DNA of 64,000 nucleotides from Planctomycetales bacterium (GCA_028285345.1 JANQPT010000049.1:23669-87668); one strand, 5' to 3'. Shown: positions 16,718 through 26,800, counted from the stretch's first letter. Numbers and translations are program-made. Notes: generated from the sequence alone by a model not told the origin.

Positions 16718-17679
16718 GTCCGGACCCCCCGTTCGGTCAGGTCCATAAAGGCCTGGTTGAGGTGTTTTCGATCCTCGGTAAACGACGCGACCGGTAAGCC
16801 GAGATCAAGAACGCCGCGGAGCAGATTGTTCGTATCGGTCATCGCCCGGTCGAAGCTGATCGACCAGGCGGGCTTGCCCTCAACTTCCTCCACCCGCAAT
16901 ACGCCGGCGAGTGCCTGCAGTTGTTCCTGCGGATCGGGGTCGACCGCTTCGCGCAGCGTGAGCACATAAGCGGGGTGTTCTTCGGTATCCGTGAGCAGGT
17001 CGTCCATCGGGCCGGAATACTTAATGAGCCCGCGGTCGATAATCGTGACGCTGTCGCATAACTCGGCCAATTCACTCAGGATGTGCGAGCTGATAAAAAT
17101 CGTTTTGCCCATCTTCCGCAATTCCTGCAGGATTTCCATCAACTCGATGCGTGCTCGGGGATCGAGTCCCGAAGCGGGTTCATCCAGCAGCAGCAGATCG
17201 GGATCATTGACCAGCACACGGGCCAAGCTCACACGCTGCTGCATGCCGCGTGAAAGCCCGTTGATCAGATCGTCTTTGCGGCCGTCCATGTCGGTCAGCG
17301 TCAATACGTCGGTGATAATCCGGTCCCGCTCCACCTGCGACAGTCCATAGGCGGCGCCGAAAAAATCGAGATATTCAAAAACGGTCATCTGGCGATACAT
17401 GCTGAAGTGATCGGGCATGAATCCGATGCGGCGCCGAACCTCTTTGACGTCGTGCACGACATCAAGGCCGAAGACGCGGACATTGCCGGCTTGCGGTTGC
17501 AGCAGGGTGCAGATGACTTTGAGCGTGGTGGTCTTGCCCGCGCCGTTGGGACCGACAAATCCGTGCAGGGATTGCGGCTGGACCTGGAAATTGACGTCCA
17601 GCAGAGCGCGGTGTTTGCGAAAGGAGTAACTCAGGTGCTGAACTTCGAGCACCGGCGGAGTTTCGAAAACGTCGTTCAT
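16714..17679 (-). CDS. ABC transporter ATP-binding protein, module B
   Basis: 321 residues. Walker A GPNGAGKTTT (about residues 43-52), Q-loop region RRIGFMPDHFSMY, signature LSRGMQQR, Walker B LLLLDEPASGLDP and the switch His in ISSHILSEL are all intact. About 90 residues follow the ATPase core, as in drug/lipid-type ABC-2 exporters. It is about 190 nt downstream of the exported membrane protein at 17871-19721 and overlaps the next permease by 4 nt. Strongly similar to the module A ATPase at 23664-24596. Confidence 0.93.
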   Translation of the reverse strand: MNDVFETPPVLEVQHLSYSFRKHRALLDVNFQVQPQSLHGFVGPNGAGKTTTLKVICTLLQPQAGNVRVFGLDVVHDVKEVRRRIGFMPDHFSMYRQMTVFEYLDFFGAAYGLSQVERDRIITDVLTLTDMDGRKDDLINGLSRGMQQRVSLARVLVNDPDLLLLDEPASGLDPRARIELMEILQELRKMGKTIFISSHILSELAELCDSVTIIDRGLIKYSGPMDDLLTDTEEHPAYVLTLREAVDPDPQEQLQALAGVLRVEEVEGKPAWSISFDRAMTDTNNLLRGVLDLGLPVASFTEDRKHLNQAFMDLTERGVRT

Positions 17680-17770
17680 TATGTGGTGCTTTCCAAAGGT
17701 CGTTGTGGATTTTAATGGGACGTGTGGTACGACTAAGTTGGGCTTCGTCTGAAAACTGCTATTTGGCGAT

Positions 17771-17847
17771 GGGTGGCTGGGGTCGAGCGAAAGCGAGCCC
17801 CCAGTTTCTTAACCTGGGGGCGGACTAACGTCCGACCCCACCCACCC
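17771..17847. repeat. Multi-stem structured element between module B exoprotein and ATPase
   Basis: An outer inverted repeat (17771-17785 with 17833-17847, sharing TGGGGTCG/CGACCCCA) encloses three smaller stems: CTGGGG/CCCCAG around a GCGAAAGC core, CCCCCAG/CTGGGGG at 17799-17820, and CGGAC/GTCCG at 17821-17834. It may be a repeat element or an mRNA-processing structure inside the operon. Confidence 0.55.
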
Positions 17848-17870
17848 CGAATTATCCTTTCCAACAAAGG

Positions 17871-19721
17871 CTACTGCTCCTTTAGCACATCGATGACGTA
17901 CACCACTCGCCCGCTTTGATGGTTCAATTCTTCACTGCTGACAAAAAACTCGGGCGGAAGATCCGCCACGAGCAATAGCCGCCCGCGATCACGCGGCAAC
18001 TGAAACTTTGCGACCGCATTCGCGTCGGGCAGTTCCAGCGCGCGGGTCAATAAGGTGGGCTCGACCACCCGATACAATTCATCGATTGTCTTCTTTTGCG
18101 CCCTCTCAGGGCCGAAGGGTGATCCCGGGAACCGATTTGCATAGGGGTCGAAGGCGGCGATATTCAATGCCGTCTGCAAACGTTGTCCCGTTGGGGTCGC
18201 TTTCCATTGTTTGTCCGTTTGCCTCAATCGATACAGGCGGTCGCCGTAGAGCAGGTAGGCTTCGTGCAGCGAATTCGCCAAGTTGGTTCCGGGAGTCAGT
18301 GCGAATTCCTCCAGAGCCGCCGCCCCCTGGAACAGATCGACCTTGTAGTCCAGCGGCTGTCCCGCCGCTTTTGTGCGAGCGGTGAACGGCCGTGATGAAA
18401 AGGGAGGGATGTCGACGAAGAACATCCGATCCGAGGGGTCGTCGCTGATGAATCCGGCGACTGCCTCAAACGACTGGCATGTCGAATACAATGACCCCTG
18501 CCCCGGTTGAACGATCCGATAGTCGCCGCCGCGCGTAACAAACGTGTTGGACCAAGTCGAGAGATCGTAAGTGTTGTCGGGAAGAGGGCGGGCGATCGCG
18601 AGCGTATTGACGGCCGTCCGTTCGTCGTATCCCCGTGCACCGACCACCGAAAAGCCGATGCTGAAAATCGTAATCGTTCCCAGCAGTGCCGCGATGATGA
18701 TCCGATAGTCGATGCGTTTGCGGCCCAGCAAATATCCGCCGGGAAAAATCATCAGCAGATAGCATAACGCCATCAAATAGATCAACCACCAGCTATGTTC
18801 CGGCTGAGTCAATTCCTTCAACTGTTTGAGCAACTCATCATCCAGACTCACGCCGTAGGTATCCGCGTTCTGGGCTTCAATTGATTGAGCGCCTCGCTGG
18901 ATTTCCGGCAGATCGTCGGCCTGATTGGCGGGATTCCGCGGATTCAGGACTTGAGACTGAACAAAATTCTTGGTGAGGCCGTTTCGGGTGATGTCGTGAC
19001 GGTAGACCATTCCCTGCCCGACGGCGAACGACGCGAGCGGCGAATTCAATTCTGCCATCGCTCCTGAGAATTGCGGGTACTGTCCATCGTCTCCTTTGAT
19101 GACGTGGACGGTACCGCCGGTCAGCAGCCAGTCGCGAAACGCCTCGCGGCGCGGCTTCTGCCAGCGAGGATTGTGGTTAAGGACAACCCCCGCCAGGCCG
19201 TCGGTGGCGGTGACGATGGGGGGGAACAGGTTTTCCGGCATTCCCTTCAATCCGTTGCTTTTCGTGCCTCCGAGCAATGCGCCCAGCTCGATGAGGATCA
19301 CGTGTGCCGGGCGCCCCAGCCGCAGTTGGTTCAGTTGATAACGCTGGTCGTCACGTCGCCCCCATCGACGGGGATCGTGTCCGGGGCCCCACTGCAACCG
19401 GTATTGCATGTGTTGATCTTTGACGTATGGGTGAAACTGCAGCCACTTTCGGGAATAGGGTGACAAGAACACCGGTTGCCGCAGCATGGCGCCGACTTCA
19501 TGACTCGGGACCGAGCCCCGGGTCAGCGACATCCCGCCGTCGAACGCTTCGCCGGTGGGGTTGGAGACGAGCACCGAGAGCAAATTGAACCGGTGCTGCA
19601 TCGCCTGCCCGTCAAATCCCCAGCGGGCTTCTTCAATTTCCAACGCGCCGGCGGTGCGGCTGCCAAGGAGCATGCCACCGACAAGTGCGGCGTACATCAC
19701 GATCGAGTTTAGGCGGCTCAT
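17871..19721 (-). CDS. Exported membrane protein with GATase-like region, module B
   Basis: 616 residues from ATG 19721, preceded by GGGAGGTG. Signal peptide of about 28 residues ending in SRTAGA. A large extracytoplasmic part contains LLTGGTVHVIKGDDG, resembling the GATase-like segment in the other large proteins of this locus. Two or three membrane helices near residues 310-375 (SWWLIYLMALCYLLMIFPGG and the segment before VVGARGYDER), then a second extracytoplasmic domain. The plan parallels 24611-26800, which sits in the same place before the other ABC module. Probably a partner of the ABC-2 exporter, like auxiliary proteins of gliding-type ABC systems; that is inference. Confidence 0.7.
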   Translation of the reverse strand: MSRLNSIVMYAALVGGMLLGSRTAGALEIEEARWGFDGQAMQHRFNLLSVLVSNPTGEAFDGGMSLTRGSVPSHEVGAMLRQPVFLSPYSRKWLQFHPYVKDQHMQYRLQWGPGHDPRRWGRRDDQRYQLNQLRLGRPAHVILIELGALLGGTKSNGLKGMPENLFPPIVTATDGLAGVVLNHNPRWQKPRREAFRDWLLTGGTVHVIKGDDGQYPQFSGAMAELNSPLASFAVGQGMVYRHDITRNGLTKNFVQSQVLNPRNPANQADDLPEIQRGAQSIEAQNADTYGVSLDDELLKQLKELTQPEHSWWLIYLMALCYLLMIFPGGYLLGRKRIDYRIIIAALLGTITIFSIGFSVVGARGYDERTAVNTLAIARPLPDNTYDLSTWSNTFVTRGGDYRIVQPGQGSLYSTCQSFEAVAGFISDDPSDRMFFVDIPPFSSRPFTARTKAAGQPLDYKVDLFQGAAALEEFALTPGTNLANSLHEAYLLYGDRLYRLRQTDKQWKATPTGQRLQTALNIAAFDPYANRFPGSPFGPERAQKKTIDELYRVVEPTLLTRALELPDANAVAKFQLPRDRGRLLLVADLPPEFFVSSEELNHQSGRVVYVIDVLKEQ

Positions 19722-19807
19722 TCCGACACCTCCCATCGAGGACGACTTCCCCAGGTCAATTCTCTTGAATCATAATCGAACAGGCTGTCACATCACAGAA
19801 CTCACTC

Positions 19808-21625
19808 TCACAGCGCACTTTGTGGATGGACGGTTTGCAACTCCTCGACCAGCAGCCGACGGTCACGTATCGACGAGTCTTCAAGGCGCTGCAAATTGCG
19901 ATCTGCGTGCCGCAGACATTTGTATCGAAAGAAGCCGACAATCATGGAGTAAACTGCATAGTTGATGAACAGGATGATCCAACCGTGCGCGTCGAGGTGC
20001 TCGACACTAAGGACAACGTGAGACTCATCAAGGCGGATCATTCCGGCAGGGCTGAGAAGCGTGAGATACCGCGCCGTGTCGCCCATGCTGAGATACTCAA
20101 CGCCAAAATAGCCGACTATGATCGGAACCGTACACCAGGTGGCAATGACAAAGATCGAGAGGAACATTGCTCTAGTTGCGGCTTTGGCCGTCATGCCGAT
20201 CCACATCGACAACCAAGCAATGAGCGGAAAGTAGACCGCCATCGCGAGGACCGATCCGACGAGATATCTCATCGGTGAATAGGCGAGCTGTCCGTATTGG
20301 AATCCCATAGAATTTACCAGGGCGAGCAGCAACATCTTGATCAGGCAGACGGTGCCGAGGCACGCCGACAAGATCCACACCACGCGCCACAGCCCTTGCA
20401 TTTTTTGCTGCACAATCTCGCGGCCGCTTAAGGGAGTCGTGAGCAGAACATCCAACGTTTGCCGGGAGCGTTCTCCGCTGATCAGGCTGGAGGACTGCAC
20501 GGCAATGAACAGCGCGATGAGAATCCACAGGCAGGTCATCATTGCGGTGATTGACCACATGTGACTCTTTGCACCGCCCGGGGAGACGATGATCGAAATA
20601 GAGATTGCCACCACCGGCAACTCGATGGCCAGGAATATCCTCAGCAGATAGCGGAAACGGCCTAAGCTTCGTCTTTGCGTTTCGCGCCAGGCAACCGGTT
20701 GAATCTCGGGCAACGACGACCCTTCGTCCAGCAGCATCACGCCCCGGGTCACTCGGTTCTGATTGAATCGGTGAAACATTCCATCCAGCGCAGACAGTAG
20801 ATTTCGCAATCGGTGGCGCGGGAGGAGGAACGCGCGCGTCACGAGAAAGCGGCGTGCCGCAAACAGGAAAATCAGGGTCGACCCCAAGAGGGGGATCATT
20901 CGTATCCCGAACGTACCCCAGCGAATCGCGGCACCAGTGTTGCTAAACGTGACGTCATAGACGAATGGTCCTAGAAACGCGCAGGCGACATCCTCGCCTA
21001 AGCGGGTCACGAACGAATCGATCAGCAGCGGAATACCGGGAAAAATCGCCAGGGCGATGGCATAGGTCAGTAGAAATGCGCCGACCGTCGTCCGGCAAAA
21101 GGCGGAGCACATCAAGGCGAGCGCTCCGACTTGGACGGTGGTGACGCTCAACATGAACACGGCGCCCCAGATTTGCCGTTGTGAAACGCCGCCGTAGGAA
21201 TATGCAAACGCCATCAGCGGCAGCGACAGCAGCAAAAACGTGAACATGGGAATCAAGCGGCTAACCAGTTTTTCGAACAAGATCGTCCAGGGACCGAGCC
21301 GCGTTAAGAACAACAGCGACAATGCGTCCCGTTCTTTTTCTGCGGTGAGGGCCGTGCACGCGATGGCGGGCAAAAATAGGTAGATCCCGGAAAACTGCAG
21401 ATAGACCAGGGTCTGGATCATTGGACCGCCGCTTCCGAGAATCAGCAACGGATTGTTGTCGCCGTCAGTCCTCCGGTCTAGATCTGCCCAAAAGAACGCC
21501 AGAGAAGCTGCGAACAGCAGCACGGCGTAGAGCGCCCGCACTTGATAGGTCCGTTTGCGGGCGGCCAGCGCGGTGAGTTCCTTCACCAGCAGCGGGCAAC
21601 CGGGAGCGAGCATACCGAAATTCAT
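19808..21625 (-). CDS. ABC-2 type permease, module A, second permease
   Basis: 605 residues. It opens with CPLLVKELTALAARKRTYQVR, a short cytoplasmic helix before the first membrane segment. TALTAEKERDALSLLFLTRLG (about 92-112) heads the first half, SSLISGERSRQTLDVLLTTPL (about 376) the second, so the protein contains two related halves. It is closely paralogous to the gene upstream (21750-23636) and remotely to the module B permeases. Presumed pore of an ABC exporter with the ATPase at 23664-24596. Confidence 0.86.
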   Translation of the reverse strand: MNFGMLAPGCPLLVKELTALAARKRTYQVRALYAVLLFAASLAFFWADLDRRTDGDNNPLLILGSGGPMIQTLVYLQFSGIYLFLPAIACTALTAEKERDALSLLFLTRLGPWTILFEKLVSRLIPMFTFLLLSLPLMAFAYSYGGVSQRQIWGAVFMLSVTTVQVGALALMCSAFCRTTVGAFLLTYAIALAIFPGIPLLIDSFVTRLGEDVACAFLGPFVYDVTFSNTGAAIRWGTFGIRMIPLLGSTLIFLFAARRFLVTRAFLLPRHRLRNLLSALDGMFHRFNQNRVTRGVMLLDEGSSLPEIQPVAWRETQRRSLGRFRYLLRIFLAIELPVVAISISIIVSPGGAKSHMWSITAMMTCLWILIALFIAVQSSSLISGERSRQTLDVLLTTPLSGREIVQQKMQGLWRVVWILSACLGTVCLIKMLLLALVNSMGFQYGQLAYSPMRYLVGSVLAMAVYFPLIAWLSMWIGMTAKAATRAMFLSIFVIATWCTVPIIVGYFGVEYLSMGDTARYLTLLSPAGMIRLDESHVVLSVEHLDAHGWIILFINYAVYSMIVGFFRYKCLRHADRNLQRLEDSSIRDRRLLVEELQTVHPQSAL

Positions 21626-21749
21626 GGATGACGAACGTTTTTGTCTCGGTTCGGTTTGGTGGTGCGACGGATCCAGAAAGCAGCGCCCGAAACCGCGAAG
21701 TCATGCGACCGGATCATGATAGGACTCTGTAAATCTCTCATGAGGCACA

Positions 21750-23636
21750 TTATCCGGCTGCGACCGGTTGCACGTCCTGAAGTTCGGCGTTTCTGACCGC
21801 AGCAGGCCGAGCACTGGGCGCGTGGTCTTGGCGGCGACCGAGATAACGATCGGCGTCGCGGAGGCAGCGCGCACGAATCAAGTACAACAACAGCCCGTAA
21901 CAGGCAAAATTGCCGGCAACGACCAACCAGCGAAACCAGTTGCCCCGCACGATGCCGGCGGAGACACCTTGGCTCGTTCCGAAGTCGTTGTACTCATTTC
22001 GATAGATCATGCCCAAAGGGCTCGACAGATCGAAGTATCCCGTTCCGACGACCGGGAGGCTCGCCACGAAATCCGAACGGCCGCACGCAAAAGTCAGTCC
22101 GCACCAGGCAACCAACAGTGCCAGCGAGCCGAGGATCGCGCGTGTCTGGGTCTTCGTTTTCAGACCGATCCACAGGGCCAGCCAGGCGATCAAGGGGAAA
22201 TAGATCAACACCGAGAGCATTGACGCCACGAAATACCGCGCTCCCGAGTAATAGTATAGAAACGGCTCGCGAAATGTCGTTCCGTACGAAGGTGGGAACC
22301 CCACCGCAGTTGCAGCAGTAGTCGTCGCAGCAGGCGTAATGCCGGCCGACCCGTACCACCAAGTTTCGGAGAGAAAAATCGTCAGGAAACAGGCTCCCAA
22401 GACCCACATCACCCGGCGCAGGCCGTGCATTTTTTGCAGGATGATCTCTCGGCCGGACATCGGCGTGGCGAGCAACACGTCGAGAGTCTGCCGCGAACGT
22501 TCACTGGATATCAGACTCGAGGCTTGCACCGTCACGATCAGTGCCGAAATGATCCACAATAGGAAGAGGATCGGCGAAACTTCTCGCAGTTGCGTCGACG
22601 CTCTCACCCCGCGACTCGTGAGGGCAACGATACAGACTAAGCCGACGGGAAACTCCAGCACGAGAAAGATTCTGACCAAATAGCGAAACTGGCTCAGGTT
22701 CTTCTTGGCGATTTCGCGCCATTGGACCGGTTTGTCCTCCGGCAAAGTCGCGTTCTCGCCGACAAGGACCACGCCGCCGCTGTGGCTGTTGATCTTCCAA
22801 AACACGTTGTCCAGCCCACGAAAAATCTTCCGCAGCAGGTGCCTTGGCTGCGCGAACGCCCTCCGCAGGAGGAAAAACCGTGAAAGACAGAAAAAGATGA
22901 TCGTGGAGAACATCAACGGGATACTCCACTGGAATAAATCACCCCAGGCAAGCGCAGTGCCAACTCGATCGACCGTGATCGTATAAACGTCCATCCCGGA
23001 AAACGTGGCGGGCCACCTGCTTGACCTGAAAATAACGCCTGCCACTCCCGGCGCGAGGAAAAACAGGAAGAGTCCGAGCAGATTGGCCGACAGATACGCG
23101 CCAACGGTCGTGCGGCAATAGGCGGAGCACATTAAACAGAGCGCGGCGACTTGCAGGCTGGTTAAGCTCAAAAACCAAATCGCCCCCCAGATCTGATAGG
23201 ACTGCATTCCGCCGAAGCTATAGGCAAAGGCCATCAGCGGCAGCGAGAGCAGCATGAACGTGAACATGGGGATCAGCCGGCTCATCAGCTTCTCGACCAG
23301 GATTGTCCAGGGGCCCAAGCGGGTCAGCAGCAACAGAGCGAGCGAGTCTCGCTCTTTCTCGGCGGTCAGCGCCGTGCAGGTCATTGCCGGCAGGAATAAG
23401 TAGATTCCGTAGAACTGAAGCTCTACGATGTTATCGAACATCCTCTTGCCGGCACCCAGCAACGAAAACGGGTTCGACGTCGTCGTTAGCTGGCCGCTCC
23501 AGAAAAACAACACAATCGCAAGAAACAACAGCATCGCATAGCTGACGCGGACCAGATAAGTCCGGCGCTGGGCTGCCGCTTCGGTCAGTTCCTTCACCAA
23601 CAGCGGGAATCCAATTGAAATTTTCGGAGTCTTCAT
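21750..23636 (-). CDS. ABC-2 type permease, module A, first permease
   Basis: 628 residues, same two-half plan as its neighbour: TALTAEKERDSLALLLLTRLG near residue 90 and SSLISSERSRQTLDVLLATPM near 375, each followed by hydrophobic helices. It begins 27 nt after the stop of the module A ATPase gene. An insert rich in Thr and Ala (TPAATTTAATAVG) near residue 440 is absent from the sister protein and is predicted to lie in a loop. Confidence 0.86.
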   Translation of the reverse strand: MKTPKISIGFPLLVKELTEAAAQRRTYLVRVSYAMLLFLAIVLFFWSGQLTTTSNPFSLLGAGKRMFDNIVELQFYGIYLFLPAMTCTALTAEKERDSLALLLLTRLGPWTILVEKLMSRLIPMFTFMLLSLPLMAFAYSFGGMQSYQIWGAIWFLSLTSLQVAALCLMCSAYCRTTVGAYLSANLLGLFLFFLAPGVAGVIFRSSRWPATFSGMDVYTITVDRVGTALAWGDLFQWSIPLMFSTIIFFCLSRFFLLRRAFAQPRHLLRKIFRGLDNVFWKINSHSGGVVLVGENATLPEDKPVQWREIAKKNLSQFRYLVRIFLVLEFPVGLVCIVALTSRGVRASTQLREVSPILFLLWIISALIVTVQASSLISSERSRQTLDVLLATPMSGREIILQKMHGLRRVMWVLGACFLTIFLSETWWYGSAGITPAATTTAATAVGFPPSYGTTFREPFLYYYSGARYFVASMLSVLIYFPLIAWLALWIGLKTKTQTRAILGSLALLVAWCGLTFACGRSDFVASLPVVGTGYFDLSSPLGMIYRNEYNDFGTSQGVSAGIVRGNWFRWLVVAGNFACYGLLLYLIRARCLRDADRYLGRRQDHAPSARPAAVRNAELQDVQPVAAG

Positions 23637-23663
23637 GTGCGATTTCCGAGCTGTCGCGGCCGA

Positions 23664-24596
23664 TTAATTGGTCTTGCCGTGTGTCAATTTCATAAACGCC
23701 GTTTCCATGTCCATCGCTTCGGGCTGGAACATGTGGATCCGGCCGCCCAGTCTGCAGATTTCATCATGTAAATCTTCGACGGACGTCTCGTCCTCGTGCA
23801 AGCGGATTGAGATGCGGTCGATTTGCTCATCAACCGACTCGACGCCCGGAACTTCGCGGAGGTGGTCCATGATGCCGTTGGACTGCCCGGCTAATTGAAC
23901 ATGTACCACGCGCATCAGGCTCAACTGCTGATAAATCTCATCCAGCGAGCCTTGAGCGACCATCTGCCCTTGTTCGATGATGCCGATCCGGGTGCACAAT
24001 TGGCCCAATTCGTGCAAGATGTGGCTGGAAATCAAGATTGTTTTGCCCATGTTCTTCAGTTCCTTGAGCAACTCTCGCACCTCGATCCGCGCCCGGGGAT
24101 CCAGTCCGCTGGCGGGTTCGTCCAATAACAGCAGATCGGGGTCGTGCAATAGTACGCGGGCGAGCGCGAGCCGCTGTTTCATTCCGCGGGACAGGGAATC
24201 GACCGGCGAGTCGATCTTGTGCGTCAGGTCGGTGAGTTCCAGCACGTCCTGGATGATCGACTTGCGTTTCTTTTGGGGAATGCGATAGGCGGCGGCGAAA
24301 AAGTGGAGGTACTCTTTTGCCGTCAAATCGTCGTAGACGCCGAAGAAATCGGGCATGTAACCGATCGTATCACGGATCGCCCGCGGATAACGCGAGACGT
24401 CAATTCCGTTGACCCACACCATGCCGCGATCGTGCCGCAGCAGCGTCGCCAGGACTTTGATCGTGGTCGACTTGCCCGCTCCGTTGGGGCCGATGAATCC
24501 GTAAACCTCGCCGCGGGGGATGTCAATCGAGATGCCCCGCACCGCGTGCAGCGACCCGTAACTGACCCATAGGTTTTCAATTTTGACGACGGACAT
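23664..24596 (-). CDS. ABC transporter ATP-binding protein, module A
   Basis: 310 residues. Walker A GPNGAGKSTT, Q-loop region IGYMPDFFGVY, signature LSRGMKQRLALARVLL, Walker B LLLLDEPASGLDPRAR and the switch His ISSHILHEL are intact. A C-terminal domain of about 90 residues follows. It starts 14 nt after the exported GATase-like protein gene and is followed by two permeases: one exporter module. Very similar to 16714-17679. Confidence 0.93.
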   Translation of the reverse strand: MSVVKIENLWVSYGSLHAVRGISIDIPRGEVYGFIGPNGAGKSTTIKVLATLLRHDRGMVWVNGIDVSRYPRAIRDTIGYMPDFFGVYDDLTAKEYLHFFAAAYRIPQKKRKSIIQDVLELTDLTHKIDSPVDSLSRGMKQRLALARVLLHDPDLLLLDEPASGLDPRARIEVRELLKELKNMGKTILISSHILHELGQLCTRIGIIEQGQMVAQGSLDEIYQQLSLMRVVHVQLAGQSNGIMDHLREVPGVESVDEQIDRISIRLHEDETSVEDLHDEICRLGGRIHMFQPEAMDMETAFMKLTHGKTN

Positions 24597-24610
24597 AGTA
24601 TCGGCTCGTC

Positions 24611-26800
24611 TCAGTTTGAACTGGCGTTGTTGTTTTCGTTGTCAGCCGGCGGATGTTGGCGGCGCCGGTATAGTTTGCGGTAGATCACCACGTCGTTTTC
24701 CTGTTGCTGCGCGACGACCAGCAGCGCCTGGTCGGGATCGGTGACGTCCATGACCGCCAAGTCGTCCAAGCTCCAGCCGCCTTTTGGCGAAACTTGCGAC
24801 GAGACCGAGAAGATTCCCGAGCCCGCTCGTGCGCTCAGGGAATTAATCATTTCCTGGCCGTCGGAAAACACGTCATTGCGGAAGTTTTTGATCCGTTGGG
24901 ACATTACCGTCGGCTGAACGGGTGCCGAAGGTATAACGTCGGATGGATACCCGCGACGTCCGTGAAGCGAATTCATCATCAGCCGGCTGTTGCGCGACAA
25001 CGGATGGCGTATGTTTTGATTGATCAGCCAGATGCTGCAGTCGCTGCCGAAGGCCGCGCGGATCGGAGCGGCAATGGCTTGGCGATCGTCCTCTGATTCA
25101 AACTTGAACACATCGATCGAATTCCAGTCAAACTTCGTCGGAACCTCGACTTTGTCCCCCGGAGCGATCCAGAATTTGCGGTTGAGCCGCGGCGTCCACT
25201 GCGGAATGTCCTCGATCACAGTGAGTTGTTGCGGCATGCGCCCGCTGAGCAGCGGCGGCTCTCCCGTATTACTACGATCCGCGGCAAAGCTCGACGTCGC
25301 CGTGTTCAGAGAAGTAAACATAGCTCCCGATAACTCGGTTTCGGAATGGATCGCGGCGGCGTTGTAGTGCAGTTCCAGTCGATTGGCACGTAACACCTCG
25401 CCGTCGTCGCCGATATCCAGAATCTGGTAAGCCCGTGTCTGATTGGTGCTGCCCATATACGTGTTTGCGATCCAGACTGTCGCGAAGGCGAACAGGAATG
25501 CCGTGATGGGAAAGAAGACCCAGGTGTACTTCCGCATCTTCAGCGCGCCGAGCAGAAAATAGTCCACCGGGCCGATGACCACGATAAACAGCAACAACAG
25601 ACCGCTGACCATCCAAAGCGGGACGAATTGAAAGTCTTCGGGCATCAATTGTCCGATCAGATTCTCAGTCCAGATCGATGAGGGCTGCGATGCCAGGAGC
25701 TGTGAGAGCGGAACGATCGGAGCCGAAGAATCACTATACGCGACGCCGTATTGTCCCCATTGATCGCGGTACACTTTGGAGAGATTGTCTTCATCAAGCA
25801 GACCGGTTTCTTGGATTGACCTTCGATGATTGCCGTTAATCCGCCACAGAAAGGAACTCATCTCACGCCATGCGGGCGATTGCGGATCGTGACTCGATCG
25901 ATCGGGCGTGAGTCCGACCGCTACCCGACCCAGCCCAACATGAAACAGCGCGTACTCTTGCCCTTCAGCGGCTCCGCTGGCGGACAAACGACCTTTCGAG
26001 TCCGACACGAAAATGATTTCGGATTTGGCGTACTCCGCAAAGTCGTTGAGAAACTTCAAATGATTCGCGCCGAGTGCCGTCGTCGGGATCACACACAGGC
26101 TGCCGCCGGCGCGCACCCATTTAGCGATTGACTCGAGTTGTTTCCCGTCCAACGCCATCAATGAATTCTCAGAGAGCATCACCAGATCGAAGGCGCAATA
26201 GCTGATGGGGTCGACTGGAAAAACCGTCGGCGGCATGTGTGCCAGCCACGTTTTCAGGCTGCTAGCACCCTTTTTCCCGTGAAACTTCTCGAACGACAAG
26301 CCATCAGCCAGCTCTTTACCGACCGGCGCTCCGCCTTCCATGCCGGGATCGCAGATGGCAATTACGAAGGATTGACGAATGGGACTGGGAAAGAACAGCG
26401 GCTGCACCTCGGATGGGAACTCTCGTCCATCGTTGGTCACAAAGTCAAGGTACAATTCGGCCTGAACGATGTCCTGATTGCCGTACTCCGGAATGTCGAG
26501 TGTCGGGAGCAGGCCGCGGAATTGAGTTTCGACACCGGGCGTGATCACGACGTCGGGAATTCGCAAGTGCTGTTCGACATGATTGATCTTCATCGTGACA
26601 TTAATGTGGCCTTCGAGCACCTCCGCGCCGTTGAAGTGGATCGTCCACAGCCCCGGGATCGGCGCCGATTGCCGCGCTCGGCTTGAGAAAGGCGTGAAGA
26701 CAACTGAGAGCCGTTCCTTTGCGGCCGCGACGGCATCCTGTGAAATCGCGGCCATGATGCAGATGACGATTAGGCCACGGAGAAATCCCGCTCGATTCAT
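24611..26800 (-). CDS. Exported membrane protein with GATase-like region, module A
   Basis: 729 residues from ATG 26800, preceded by GGAGGAG and overlapping the stop of the BatA/vWA gene by 4 nt (ATGA). Signal peptide of about 26 residues. Residues about 190-300 contain YCAFDLVMLSENSLMALDG and WVRAGGSLCVIPTTALG, a class I glutamine amidotransferase-like pattern without a visible catalytic Cys. Two membrane helices lie near 410-470, followed by an extracytoplasmic beta-rich domain. It joins the MoxR/DUF58/BatA cassette to the ABC-2 module by overlap, so the two sets are probably made together. Confidence 0.75.
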   Translation of the reverse strand: MNRAGFLRGLIVICIMAAISQDAVAAAKERLSVVFTPFSSRARQSAPIPGLWTIHFNGAEVLEGHINVTMKINHVEQHLRIPDVVITPGVETQFRGLLPTLDIPEYGNQDIVQAELYLDFVTNDGREFPSEVQPLFFPSPIRQSFVIAICDPGMEGGAPVGKELADGLSFEKFHGKKGASSLKTWLAHMPPTVFPVDPISYCAFDLVMLSENSLMALDGKQLESIAKWVRAGGSLCVIPTTALGANHLKFLNDFAEYAKSEIIFVSDSKGRLSASGAAEGQEYALFHVGLGRVAVGLTPDRSSHDPQSPAWREMSSFLWRINGNHRRSIQETGLLDEDNLSKVYRDQWGQYGVAYSDSSAPIVPLSQLLASQPSSIWTENLIGQLMPEDFQFVPLWMVSGLLLLFIVVIGPVDYFLLGALKMRKYTWVFFPITAFLFAFATVWIANTYMGSTNQTRAYQILDIGDDGEVLRANRLELHYNAAAIHSETELSGAMFTSLNTATSSFAADRSNTGEPPLLSGRMPQQLTVIEDIPQWTPRLNRKFWIAPGDKVEVPTKFDWNSIDVFKFESEDDRQAIAAPIRAAFGSDCSIWLINQNIRHPLSRNSRLMMNSLHGRRGYPSDVIPSAPVQPTVMSQRIKNFRNDVFSDGQEMINSLSARAGSGIFSVSSQVSPKGGWSLDDLAVMDVTDPDQALLVVAQQQENDVVIYRKLYRRRQHPPADNENNNASSN

